From Patiria pectinifera (Eukaryota > Echinodermata > Asteroidea > Valvatida > Asterinidae): a stretch of DNA of 64,000 nucleotides. A model generated the notes under the pieces. The model ran no database searches. It was not told the origin of the DNA and saw nothing but the letters and a program-made list of their open reading frames with translations. The translations under genes were made by a program, and so were the position numbers. Shown here one piece after another: positions 46,341 to 57,737 of this stretch. The stretch spans positions 8,575,501 through 8,639,500 of the forward strand of contig CM057146.1 of the NCBI GenBank assembly GCA_029964075.1, read 5' to 3'. The number at the start of each line of letters is the position of its first letter. Within the stretch, counting starts at the first letter, position 1.

Positions 46341-46369
46341 TTTATTAAAACAACTGCTGTTTTTTTATT
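46341..46369 (-). terminator. Candidate polyadenylation signals of the ankyrin-repeat gene
   Basis: On the minus strand, AATAAA occurs at 46369-46364 and again at 46346-46341, about 1.3 kb past the stop. Use of either would make a long AT-rich 3' UTR and put this 3' end within ~100 bp of the iRhom candidate signal at 46247-46252. Confidence 0.35.
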
Positions 46370-47651
46370 GTACAGTAAGAACAAAATATACACGCATTTA
46401 CATTCCTGGGTTTTTTTGTACAATGGTATGTATGTATATATACATGTACAAGTAAACGTATTTACAAGTTATGTATAAAAAATCCTTATTTGAAAAATCA
46501 AGGTTTTTTACATTATATACATCATAGTAGTCGCCATGTACAGTTTAAATTATAGTTCACATCCAATTTACAGTTGCCATATTATGTTCAAACAATTTTT
46601 TTTTTAAATATGAAATACTGTACATATATTTGCACCAGTGTGTTCGACCATTTACACTTAAAACTTAAAAAAATGTGCCACTTTACAAAGTCACAATTGT
46701 GACAGGTGTTATAGAAAATGAGATTTATACACTAAAAAGAGGTTGTATACTTAAAAAAAAACAATGATAAAATGTACATTTATGGAAAGCCTCATAATTT
46801 GGTCAAAAGCACTCATGTGTGAAAGTGCGTGCCTAGCGTGTCTTTCCGGGCATTGAATTTTACAGAAGAGAAATTTGAAATAAACTGAAATAAAAGGAAC
46901 ATGTTCTCCCTTTCCTTTCCCTTTTTTGTCAGCTTGTTGCTATACTGTCACGAAAAGTTAGTGTTTAATTAGTTAAAAATAAATAGTTAAGATGTTTGTT
47001 AATTCAAATAACCCAGTAAACACAATTTAGTTTATGGAAACAGATATAGATTTTGGTCCAAAGAAAACCCTTTTTTTTCTCAAACTTTGTTGACGTCGCA
47101 CAATACTTAAATTACTTTTCAACAATTCGGCAGCATTTTGTACACCACAAGGGTGTCATTGGTTTAACATAACATTAAAACCAGAAGGCACAATTTAGTG
47201 TTTACAACATTCAAGTCGTGAATAATGCAAAAGGCAGTGCAAACATGAATCGCCACAGGAAACCACAAATTACTGTCAACTTCGGCTGTCGCCAAAATAG
47301 CCAAACTTTCAATTTCGTTTTCCAGTGGACGATGTTTTACAAAACGTTAAAAATAACAAATTCGTGAGCTTATACAATGGTATTGGTAAGCAAATGACTT
47401 ATGGAGTGGTTTTATCTTTCATGTAATATTTCACTTTAATCGGGTGATTTTCACCATTTCAGTCTAAAAGAGGTTATTTGTTTCATTTTTTTTACAATGC
47501 CATTAAAATAAATTTAATTTCTTGACCAGAAAGTGAAAGAAAAATCGATTTGAAGTTTCAGTTGTTTCATTTTTTTTTTTTTGGTCATTTTATGATGATT
47601 TCACCAAAAGGGGGTCTCACCGGAATTTGGACAATCCGAACTGTTTACAAG
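46370..47651 (-). other. Probable 3' UTR of the ankyrin-repeat gene
   Basis: AT-rich, with poly-T runs, no coding potential in either strand and few of the repeats typical of the rest of the window apart from a short TACATGTAC (about 46441). The low transposon content is compatible with a transcribed UTR. Confidence 0.35.
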
Positions 47652-47908
47652 TTACAGAAGTTTGTCGATCTGCGCACGCAGTGCAGTCAGCGGTCTGGTG
47701 CTGCCGTCGGCCCGGGAAGCCAATGAGAAACGCCCTTCTGAAATCATCGGGAACCCGTGTTGTCTCCTCATCTCTGATTGGTCGGATAGGGCCGAGCGGC
47801 AGTCGTCATCGTCGTCGGAGAACACTTCGTCGCTGCCGGTGCTCTCACGAATATTTCCGAGGCGTCCCGAGACAGTGTTTCGGCGGATGTGCGCTCTTGG
47901 TCGTCTTA
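47652..47908 (-). CDS. Ankyrin-repeat gene exon 2
   Basis: The acceptor TTCTACTAACAG lies before 47908; G+TA completes Val and continues RRPRAHIRRN in frame. The acidic run DEVFSDDDDDCRS is followed by a basic, Ser-containing end and terminal LRAQIDKLL, stop TAA at 47652-47654. The intron is 364 nt. Phase agreement and the charged, Ser-rich composition shared with exon 1 support the join. Confidence 0.78.
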
Positions 47909-49227
47909 CTGTTAGTAGAAAGGATTTGAAAAATAGAGGCATACTTAATTCATGAACATTTTTAAAATAAAATGACGGTAATGACAATTTAAATTCAATT
48001 TGCCTTTAATTTGGTTTGATTATTCTGTTGGTTGGTTGTTTTGTTTTATGTCATGAGGCTGATCATCACGTGTTCACAAAATTAGACATTGTGGGCACAT
48101 AATGCTGACAATTCTTCATGTATATCGAAATATGGGTATGCTTTAAAAGTACAGATCGGCAAGAGAGAGGCATGACGTTACAGGTGTCATGATCAAAACA
48201 TTGTTCCGTTTTACATGACATTTAATACAGAGAAATTTAAAATGTTACATTTTTATCACAAAAGATTCTCACCTGCTGAGCCTGGGCGTTTGTTTATTGG
48301 AGGCAATCCATCTTGACAGCTCTCGCATCCAGAATCTTGAGAAGATGGCCTCCTCTTGGGAGAAAAGTCGGCCAGAGACAGGGACGCCAGGTCAAAGATG
48401 TCGTCGTCGCTGAATGACTGCGACTGTCGTCTGGTGTCCAGGTCGTTCAAGCCGTCCTCGCAGTAGGACGACTCGGAGCCGTAGCAGGAATCGAACTCCG
48501 TGTCGGTGACAGAGGAGACCCGGGTGCACATCCTGCACAGACCGCTGCTGCGACGCCGGCTGTCCGCGCTCAAGACACCCCTTGAACTCGAAGACTCGGA
48601 GATGTCAGGGAGATGGTTGCGGGGGACTGGGGACCCTCGGCTGGGTTTGGCCCAGTCGAAGGCGCTCAGGAAGCTGGAATCTGCCACGGTGGTGGATGCC
48701 TTGCCTTGCTTGATGAGGATGGTGGCGCAGACATCGAAGCCAAGACTGAGGGCCTGCATGAGGGGAGTCACCCCGTTGAAGTCGGCCACATCCACGCTCA
48801 TGCCACACTCAACCAGGGCGTCAACCATCAGCTTGACTGACGCAGCGCTGCCCGAGCTGGCAGCGTGGAACAGGGCCGTGCGCCCGCTGACGTCGTTGTG
48901 GTTTAAGTCCAAGTTGACGTCGCTGTACTGCAGCAGCAGATCCACCTCCCTGTCTTTGCCTTGCAGACACGCCCACGAGAGGGCACTCCTCCCCGTGGCG
49001 TCGGTGGTGGCGACAGCGGCACCCTTCTTGAGCAGCATCTTGACGACTTTGCGGCGGTTCTTGGGATCCTCCACGAAGATGGCGTGGATGAGAGGCGTCT
49101 TGCCGCACTCGTCTCTCTCATCGGGACTCGTTCCGGCATCCAAGAGCATCCCGACTTGACGGGGACGACCTGCCGAGATGGCACGCACCAAGGCGTGGTG
49201 GCTTGACTTGCACTCCTGCGGGAACAT
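47652..49227 (-). CDS. Ankyrin-repeat protein, ANKRD34/ANKRD63-like, two exons
   Basis: The joined exons give 403 residues. Five ankyrin repeats are visible at about 9-37, 42-74 (CGKTPLIHAI), 78-110 (GRSALSWAC), 115-147 (GRTALFHAA) and 151-180 (GVTPLMQAL). A long Ser-rich, acidic, probably disordered tail follows. The short leader before the first repeat, the VVKMLLKKGAAV-type spacing and the long unstructured tail resemble the vertebrate ANKRD34 and ANKRD63 group, which has no defined enzymatic role. The frame is open upstream to 49389 but only from GTG, so ATG 49227 is the start. It converges on iRhom. Partner and function are unknown. Confidence 0.85.
48273..49227 (-). CDS. Ankyrin-repeat gene exon 1
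   Basis: It carries all five ankyrin repeats and most of the Ser-rich tail. ATG 49227-49225 encodes MFPQECKSSHH. The donor on the minus strand is GCAG|GTGAGA (phase 1). Reading through the donor gives a short tail and stop at 48256. Near residue 298 the tail contains DSGCES, which fits the DSGxxS form of a beta-TrCP phosphodegron (inference). Confidence 0.85.
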
Positions 49228-49448
49228 GATGGTTACGATCGGCCGAAGATGTTGATAAACAATCGAGAGAACTGGGTTGGCTTGCTGATGCGAGCTTGTT
49301 GAGTTTTCAAACCCCGGGACTACAGAGCTATAGTACACAGTCTGATGTGTAAGCTCCAGAAAACCCGATGGCTTAAAACAGCTACACACGCGTTGCTCCC
49401 GCTCGTCGAAGTTTGATCGAATGACAACCTCCCAAACCCATCTGTTTC

Positions 49449-49456
49449 TTATATAT
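49449..49456 (-). promoter_or_regulatory. TATA box of the ankyrin-repeat gene
   Basis: On the minus strand the sequence reads GATATATAAG, about 220 nt upstream of the ATG at 49227. This predicts a start near 49,420 and a ~190-nt 5' UTR. The upstream segment (49,460-49,780) is CpG-containing. Inference from motif and position only. Confidence 0.45.
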
Positions 49457-50490
49457 CATTCCCGCATCGCGGGCCTCACTGCATGCACAGTGTACTAGTA
49501 TCCCACTGCATCGTCAACCCAGCTGCTTTCGTCAGCAGTTCATTCATACGGCATCTCCACCGTCAACAGTGACATCGCGCCGTACGTCGTACCATACGAA
49601 ACGCCGTGTTTACCAGGCGAGGTTTCAGTTACCCTCCTACGTCACTTGCGCGGTTTCATGACGAGAATCGCGTTTTTGTGTGCCGGGATGACTGATACAC
49701 TAGACGCGAGTCATCTTTATCGATTCTAATAAGCGGCTTTGACACTGGCGTAGTTAGCGCGGTCATGATTTTTCAACGATTTTTCTGCTGGTGGGGATCG
49801 AAAGAGGTGCCTGGATCCTCACAAAGAAAGTCGAATGTGGGTTACTTTCAATGTGGTATTTGATTTACCCAAACAACTCTTCTGTTGCTCTTCGTCAGAA
49901 AAGTAATTGGACCCGTGTTTTCATAATATCGAATTTTGTTTGTTTCTGCCTGACCCTTGTCGGCTTTTGTCTCCTCCCAAATAAACACGAAAACTGTCTG
50001 CCAGGTTGACACCTTGACCCATCCTCCATAAGATTCAAACTTTTGCTCTTTGCAGATGTCTGCTATCGACCTTTTTCGACCCAAATGTTGGCACGTAGGC
50101 GCACCTTTGTCTCAACTATCTGTCTGATTTCAAACCAAAAATTCTTGCGGTCGTGCAGCAACTTTATATTAACCGAAGAGTATTCTAATTCTATTGGTTG
50201 CATATCCCGTCTCTAATATTGCGCAATTGCATTTGGCTTCATCCTATTTAATCAAGAACCTAAAAACTCTTACAAATCAAAAACTTTTCGGGTTTCCACC
50301 CGCGCAAAGTGTCACTTTCGCAAAAGTATAGTATAAGGATATATAAGGTATATTATAAGGATATTTTAACCACAGTAGCGTACTTTGTAAAAAGAAATGT
50401 GCATCCCTTGTCAACACCCAACAACGTGGAACAATTCCAACGTCTTTAACTACGCTCCATATAATTTTGCTTTGAAAATGTATGTACTGA

Positions 50491-50796
50491 TCACGTGTGG
50501 TCTAGCGGTTGGGCACAGGATTCATGATTGTGGGTTCGAGCCCTGCCGTGGCCATTCGAGTTGTGCCCTTGAGTAAGGCGCTTTACCTCAATTACTCCTC
50601 TCAACCCAGGTGTTAAATGGGTACCGGCATTATTCAATGCTGGGAAGGTAACAGACTCGCTGTGCAGGAGGTGTGATGATCCCCCCACAGGTCACATCAG
50701 CATTTCATGAACTCGAGTCTGGCCCAATCGCCTCCAAAGAGAAATGGGCACTCCGTTCCTGTGAACACAGGTTCGTCCTCCTTTACCTTTACCTTA
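50491..50796 (+). mobile_element. tRNA-derived SINE
   Basis: It has an A-box-like TGGTCTAGCGGTT (50498-50510) and a B-box GGTTCGAGCCC (50533-50543) with normal spacing. A body with CAACCCAGGTGTTAAATGGG and an ending in repeated CTTTACC follow. The tRNA part does not fold into a convincing functional tRNA. The ACCCAGGTGTTAAATGGGTACC body is typical of SINEs in marine deuterostomes (recalled, not searched). Confidence 0.8.
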
Positions 50797-53700
50797 GGAC
50801 TTATACAAGTTGTGTTTCTGCTGATACAAGAGGGTCATTTGTACCTCATTGATTCACTGACTGGCACTTATGAGTCGGGCATTACCGTGTGTGCACTTGG
50901 GGACCAGCTTTACTATAGGCTTGCCTAATAACAGTTGTTTAAAGCTCATTCAATCGTTTACCTTTTTTTTTCTTTGGAAGCAACAAACTTGCTCAAAATC
51001 TTAAGAAAGGTCACAGGTGTATAACATCTAACTTGTTGAATTTTCAGCTCTGTGGATGCTGTATACATTTTGAGAAAAATGAGAAAACGAATGCGCAATT
51101 TTAGGGTCTCCTTTATCCCGTTGCTAACGCATGTTTATTTTTGTAACTACCTTCCAGGATTGTTTTCTTCCAAATGATACCATTTTAGGCGGAATAATTT
51201 CACAGGGTGTTTTGTACCAGTTCTATCTTACTTTTGAGCATGGATTTTCTCGTTACATCGGTAGGTACGTTTCTGGGTGATTGCAACTGTTCCTTCGTAC
51301 TGAGGTAGGAACAAAACCTCTTATCAGACCAAACCTGCATGCTATTAGGTTTGGTATAAAAGAGCTTTATAAGCGCCACATGATTACAGACACGGTTGAA
51401 TCGCTTCAGCCTTCTGTCTGATTGACCACTAATGGGGCAGCTTGGTATATCAGCCTGTATTGGTATCAAACAATTTTCGATACAAATGTTTCTCTAAATA
51501 TTTATCTTAACTATTAAAAACAAAACAGCTGTGACAAAGACCTTGCATTTCTATCAGAATTATGAGTAACACCCTTAGCCTAAACCGTCACACTCAAACC
51601 GCAACGAAGATGTAGCCTATGCTTTTCAGTATCGCATAACACCAATAATAATAGGTGTTGACGGTGATGAAAGTGCAAATGTCCACTCGTGTGTGCAAGA
51701 CCCGTCCTCAAACGTGACGTCGAAATGGTCAGACGTAAGGCGTTTATAAAATCGCAAAGCCTTTTGAACACAGACGGTCTGTGGCAGACCAGTGAATAAC
51801 AGTTCGCTCGATACACTTCGGTCCACCAGCAGCGGCTTTGTATTCGCACACTGCACTTTTAATACGTGTCGCATTGTATCTTGGAGTAAGTAGACGTAGC
51901 CTCTACATTGACAAGGCTCACACTGCATGCAGTCTATCTAGCCTTTTTTTCGCGAAATCTGCTTATTTATCTCTCTGGCCGACTGTGCCTCGTCTGCTAA
52001 ATGCATGTGCACCTGAATCCGTTTTGCTGCGTTCACATGAACTTGCTGCAATTTTACAAAAGTTGTATTTTTTTCCATCAACGTGGACAGCAAGATTGGG
52101 GTCGGCAGTGGAAATTAAAGGCCGAAGTATTTTGACAAACGCTTGGTTTTCGTACGCTTGTTTATGTTCTTTAAGTGTCTTGATGTTTTCTCGGTTTCAA
52201 TCAGAGTTGTTTTTGCAATGTTGTTTTTTTGACAGTCGACGTTTTGCGCAAGTGGTGGGTGATGCGTGAAACTTTGGACTCCTACGAAATTTTCCTACGC
52301 CTTTCTCACGTAAAAGTAACACTGTAATTTGCTTGCGCAAAGTTTAGTTGTGTCAATATTTTTACTATAGACTTCACCAGCTTGAAAACTATTTTGGAGT
52401 GGGAGAGTTTGACTTTCGTCATGTAAAGTTTTGAATTCCCTTTGACGTTCGAGATGTTATATCAAATTATTTACACGCGCGGAGTTGTTTGCCACACAGG
52501 CCCATTTTTTTGACTGAACATATTCTATTTCTGAAGCCGTGAATCGTCAGCATTATAAAACAGTAAAGCGTGTTTGCCGCGCGTTTTCTTTTACCTGCCA
52601 ATTTTAGCCGCACATTTAATAACACTGTTCAAATTGCAGTGACGTCATTACCACTATATGAGCATCTACAGTCGGTCAAGTTCCATTTTTCTTCAGGGTT
52701 TACGGCGATTTCAAAGCAAAACAGTAGCAGTATCAAAACTGACCGTTTAGTTTGTTTAAACCACGTGCGGTCCCTTTGGACTCGAAGATGAATCTGAAAG
52801 TCCTCAAGACACATATATTACGCGGATCCGTCTCTGTGAGCTCATCACTACTGTTCATTCCATGATGATAGAGCATTCCTTCTGAGAAGGAGCTATTTTT
52901 AACAGTGTCCATATCGCCAGTGACAATAAAGGGCTAAATTTGGAGCTGGATTTTTGAATGGACAGCGGTGGAAGTGGCAAACAATGGTGGATATGAAATA
53001 GTATCTCTTTTTATATACGCGTTCATCTGACACCGTGTGCTGAATTAATTAACATTAAGTGGGCAATATAGACTGGCATTTTGTGGAGACGTGACCCTAG
53101 TTTTTGGTCATTGTTTATAAACTTGAAGCTAAGGTCAGCTTGGCTGTCTACAAATGTCATTCGGGGAGATAAAATGAACCAATCCAAACCGTTGGTTGAC
53201 ATACCCTTTGCGGTTCGAGGCGAGTGTACAGAAATAGCCGATGGTCGATCAGTTGACAAAATTGTGATTCTCGTATCGCACGAGAATGTACTTGACTTTT
53301 GTCTCGGTTCCATACACCGCAAGCAAACCTCAAGTTCGATCGCCAAATTGGTCCTTTATCGGCCGAATGTTTGTTTAAAGATCTTCTTTGTACTAACTAA
53401 ATTAATTTGTCCGAAAATAGCGAAGTTGCTTTGATAAAAAGATATATTTAGAAGCAGGTGGTCATGTTTGTTAAAAACGAGACTTTGGCAATTCAGTTTA
53501 GTTTTAATCAATATCAACCTGGATTTGAAAACATGAATAAGCTAAATGTTTTCATAAAAATACAATTCGTTAAAAGGTCCGTATGAATCTTAATTTCATT
53601 CGTACTTATTTTTAGCTTTGAAATAACAAACGGTCGTGAAAAAAAACGAGGCACCGAGCTCTTGAAGTTTGAATCTATTTGCGTTCAATTGTGTGGGGAA

Positions 53701-53834
53701 ACAATGCGAAAATGGTCAAACTTGTTATGTGGCATCTGATACGTCTGTGTTTTTAATTTACTAATGATTTTAACAAAATAAAATCGGCTTTGAACTAATA
53801 AACTCACTAAAATATCTAACGCATGTGTCGCTTG

Positions 53835-54090
53835 CACTGAACAATTGCCTGAGTTAATTTTACCAAAGAAAGGGTGAAAACTGGAACTACCCAAACTTGG
53901 GTTGTTCTATAACCAATTGTTTGAGTTATAATTTATGTTAAATTCAAGACCAAATTAAATTTGGTCTTGAATGACAACAAGTTTTGGTTGAATTTAGTAG
54001 AAATTCTATGGGTTATAGAACAACCCAAGTTTGGGTAGTTCCAGTTTTCACCCTTTCTTTGGTAAAATTAACCCAGGCAATTTTTCAGTG
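53835..54090. mobile_element. Foldback MITE with CACTGA ends
   Basis: Arms start CACTGAACAATTGCC and end GGCAATTTTTCAGTG. The inner TTTACCAAAGAAAGGGTGAA and ACTACCCAAACTTGGGTTGT pair with the other arm; arms are ~115 bp. No clear target duplication. Confidence 0.85.
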
Positions 54091-54264
54091 TGTTCTTTTC
54101 CATGTGCTCTCGAATATAGCTCTAAAAAGTGATATATTCCCCCAATCAACCACTGGAAGTACATGTACATACATACGATTTAGAGTGAAAATTAATTATT
54201 AAAAGAGAAAGAATAATGAAAGACATTACTGGAGTGGAAACTGGTTACATCTCTATGTTACTAC

Positions 54265-54412
54265 ACCCCAATGTTCCGACACCCCTATGTTCCGACACCC
54301 CTATGTTCCGACACCCCCTGTGTTCCGACTGCACATCATTCCTAACCCTAACCCTATGACACAATCTTATGTGCGTGTTGTCGGACTAATAATAGGGATG
54401 TCGGAACATAGG
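54265..54412. repeat. CCTATGTTCCGACACC tandem and inverted unit
   Basis: About four units of CCCTATGTTCCGACAC, then CCTAACCCTAACCCTA, then the complement GTCGGAACATAGG at the other end. This gives a palindromic short element; it is not a telomere. Confidence 0.75.
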
Positions 54413-55389
54413 AGATCCGAAACAGAGAGCAGTCCGTGGAAACTAAATCTATTCGATGAAATGAATCTAACACTATATTTCCCTTATATGACAAGAAATA
54501 CAATGTAGGCTGCATGTTCATTCGTGTCTTGAAATTCATATTTGGTGGTTTCAGGTATTGAACCAAAAATCACAACCACTGCAAAAACTGCCAACGTGAC
54601 GATAGCCAAGTGGCCCCCTTTATTGTGATTCTTGTCATATACTTTCAAACGGAAACGCAGTTTTCACTTTGTGGAAATACATGTAGGCCTACAAGAGGCC
54701 TAAATGTACTTTTACAATTTAAATACATGACTCGATTGTGTTGGCATAACATAGCCGGGAGCCCTCCTTAGTTACGATTACCACATTTGGTGGCGCAGAA
54801 ACGACACAAAGTGGGACAGGGACCTACACCACTTGACAAACCTTTATTGACTTTGCTGACATGTATGTTCAAGGGATCTCCATAAGTCGTTGCAATAATA
54901 AATGGCACTCATTATTAAATGAACACGGCAGAGACATTATTGACACGTCGTGTTTTGTTAGATTGAACTCGGAAGAAGGGAAAATCAATTGGAAGTCACG
55001 CTGTTATGCTTTGTTACGTAAACGGTGTGAATTAATTATCGTGAGGAATATATAATTAGTAGTGTCAATATATAATGTTTGTGTCGTCTTGAAATAGGTA
55101 TAGAAAAATATGTTCGAAGTTTTTGAGAGCGACTTAGCTCTTCCATGGACAAAAAGTTAGATTTCACATGTCGTACGTCGGCGCGAGCATGCTGTAAAGC
55201 TATACTAGATGGCCAAAACGTGTGTATTTTGCACATTATTTTCATCACAGATCGTGGCGTACTGGTCCACAACAAGGCCATCACAAATCCATCACAACTT
55301 CACAAGTCACACTGAAGCTGCAAGTAAAATGAACTTGACTGTTGACAATGGCACTCATTCTGTAGCCTTCACCCACTGTTACTTGTGAT

Positions 55390-55615
55390 CGGTATTGTGA
55401 ATTGACTCGTGAATTGACTTGTGATTGACTTGTGACTTGTGATTGACTTGTGATTGACTAGTGATTGACTAGTGATGGACTTGTGATGGACTAATTGTGA
55501 TTGACTTTTGTGGTTGACTTGTGATTGACTTGAGATTTACTTGTCATAAACTTGTGATTTGACTTTTATTTGACTTGTGATTGACCTATGATGACTTGTG
55601 ACCGAATTTGTAAAC
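55390..55615. repeat. GTGATTGACTT minisatellite
   Basis: About 18-20 diverged units of a 10-12 bp repeat (TTGTGATTGAC). Unit length varies, so no reading frame is kept. Confidence 0.85.
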
Positions 55616-56606
55616 GACTTGTGATATCACACTGTCTCTTTGGCGGACATGTGACAACTGATCGATATATATATATATATTTTTAAGATTCAGAGGCCTA
55701 AATGTTCTCTTTGAAATACAAATACACTTACAGGCCTACACGATTTCCCCATAAATATTCTATATTGGTGCACGGCTTTTTAATTCAAAGGTAGTTGTGA
55801 ATCAGTTTTCACAGAGTTAAATAATTTAATGTAGCCATTTAGTTCTGCAGAGTGTGCCGATTATATTATCCATCTATTTTCCAAGAGCCTGCAGCAGGAT
55901 AGTCATGGTCTCTTTTTAGATATTTTACAAACAACATTGCACAACAAAAACAATGTCAGATTGGTACGGGGCAGATGATTACAATAACGACGAGCGGATA
56001 ACAATCATCAGATGAGAAAACACAAACGCACAATGCCACTCGTGGTTGTTTCACCTAAAAAAATGAAGGATTTTTGCGTTAAATAAAATACTTAAATCAA
56101 CTTTTAAGCCGAAAACATTGGGCACATGAAATACCCATTACTGAGAAATATAGATTCATAATTATACTTGGTACATAATTGGCAAAACACACACACACAA
56201 TAGGGTTAAATGCAAATCCTCAGATAATGTTTGATTGCAAAATGTGCAATGTTAAATGTTAACAAAATAAATGAAACCCGAAACATGAGTCATGATTATT
56301 TGGAAATTATATGTGCCACACTGCAAGGCATACTTGGAAACCCAATCCCCTCTCGATAAAAAAATGTTAAAAGGCTGTTTACAATGTCTGAAATCTAATT
56401 GTTTGGAACAACAATCTGTTTGAAATTGGCACATCGGTTGTCAAAATTGCAGACATGTTAACGAATAAGCACTTCATGTAATACGGCACTTTCGGACAGA
56501 GATATACGACTGTTGTATTTTAGCAACTGGGGGTATCAAAACTTTACAAAAAGCACACTTTGTGACAAATACTTTCTAGATGCTTTCGAAGCAACACATA
56601 GTAGTA

Positions 56607-57737
56607 TCATCCGTCCTCAAAGTCTTCATCTACCTTCTTACTGATCTTCCTCAGCTTCTCTGACATAAGTTTCTTGGCGGTCAACACACCTGAGGTGATA
56701 CTTGCCATGTCCCTCGATTCCTGCCAGGCTAAGTGTGGGGCTAAAGTGTGCTGTAATCTCAGGAACCTGACGTCCGCCAGCGGGTCCTCCTCGCCGGATT
56801 TGGCGTGGCTCTTTGTCCTCCTGCGGCGCCTCGAAGCCTTCTTGGAGAGGTGGGAGGGCATCCGAAGGTTCTCCCGGATCTGTATTCTGGGCAGGACTTC
56901 GGAGATGAAAGTCGGCGAGGGTCCGGACGGGCGGGGTGGCACGAACGCTTCGGGCCCTGCTAAACCTCGGGGTTTCTTTTTCCTCCGCTCGGCGCTACTC
57001 CTCGGACTACGTGCTGCCGTCTTCTGATTCTGCTCGGCGTCACCTTCCGCTGTAATGAGAACCGAAGGCAGCTTCGTCCCACCGGTGGCATTGACGGATT
57101 CATCTACTTGAGTTGAGTCTCGAATGCTGGGCAGAGAAAGATCCGTTCTGGTGTGATTTCTCGTAACAGCATCGTTCCCTTTCCCGCGTGGAAATCTGGA
57201 TTTAGTCCGGGCCGAACCAATCTCCGGCAAGGCATCCGTTCTCCCTTGCTCTTTTTCACTTGTTTCTCCAGATTTAAAATTGGAATTGGCATCACCTTTC
57301 ACAACCTCTGGCTTATCCCCGTCAGATGATACATCTTCGAAGTCGCAGTCTTGTGATTCCGCATTCCTCGCGACGATACTGTCTCGCTTTCTGCTCGCCA
57401 TGGAGTTGAGAATACCGGCTCTCCTAGAATGCTCCCTGACCCAGGTGCTCTGGCGATGCTCCATCCGCGTCACGAAGGTCTTCTTCTGGTGTGCGATGAA
57501 GGTGGCCGTCTTCTTCTGAGCGTTCTGGATGTCTGACAGCCTCATGTCGAGGAGTCTCTCCTGACTGGTGTTGTCGTTGAGGAGGATCCGTCCTACGTGG
57601 CTCTTGCCGGGGAGGTTCTGTCGCATGGCCGTGGTCTCCGCCGTCCGTTCGGCTCGTCCGGCGAAGATGGTCACCAGGTTGCCGGCGAAACTCGGACGCT
57701 TGTCCACGTGGACAGTTTTGGACACCGATGGCTTCAT
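56607..57737 (-). CDS. Unrecognised single-exon protein, 376 residues
   Basis: A long intron-free ORF standing out in AT-rich DNA. The frame is open to 57773 but only from TTG; the first ATG is 57737 (MKPSVSKTVHVDKRPSFAG). The N-terminal ~135 residues are regular and look folded or helical (SQERLLDMRLSDIQNAQKKT, TFVTRMEHRQSTWVREHSR). The middle is disordered and charged. There is a basic RRKKKPRG and an RRRRRTKSHAK cluster, which may be nuclear-localising. The C-terminal part (FLRLQHTLAPHLAWQESRD to KKVDEDFEDG) looks helical. I recognise no domain. Length, Arg codon use and raised GC support a real gene. No signal peptide or TM segment is evident. Confidence 0.75.
   Translation of the reverse strand: MKPSVSKTVHVDKRPSFAGNLVTIFAGRAERTAETTAMRQNLPGKSHVGRILLNDNTSQERLLDMRLSDIQNAQKKTATFIAHQKKTFVTRMEHRQSTWVREHSRRAGILNSMASRKRDSIVARNAESQDCDFEDVSSDGDKPEVVKGDANSNFKSGETSEKEQGRTDALPEIGSARTKSRFPRGKGNDAVTRNHTRTDLSLPSIRDSTQVDESVNATGGTKLPSVLITAEGDAEQNQKTAARSPRSSAERRKKKPRGLAGPEAFVPPRPSGPSPTFISEVLPRIQIRENLRMPSHLSKKASRRRRRTKSHAKSGEEDPLADVRFLRLQHTLAPHLAWQESRDMASITSGVLTAKKLMSEKLRKISKKVDEDFEDG

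Larger units (their letters stand above)
49457..56606. other. Intergenic region between the two minus-strand genes
   Basis: It contains the upstream region of the ankyrin gene, a tRNA-derived SINE (50491-50796), a foldback element (53835-54090), a short tandem/inverted element (54265-54412) and an 11-bp minisatellite (55390-55615). ORFs at 51,600-53,430 are of modest length with no recognisable domain, and I do not call them. 55,700-56,600 is AT-rich with nothing recognisable and may include the 3' UTR of the downstream gene. Confidence 0.4.

Noticed and set aside
48500-49159. 219-residue open frame on the plus strand
   Set aside because: It is exactly antisense to the ankyrin exon, which has clear repeats; GC-rich coding DNA leaves the other strand open.
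50491-50565. Possible functional tRNA gene
   Set aside because: A and B boxes are present, but no proper acceptor stem or anticodon arm; the SINE body follows.
51838-52269. 143-residue plus-strand frame
   Set aside because: Low-complexity hydrophobic content without a domain; no splice or start support.
54350-54360. CCTAACCCTAACCCTA resembling a telomere repeat
   Set aside because: Only about 2.5 units, inside a short inverted element at 54265-54412.
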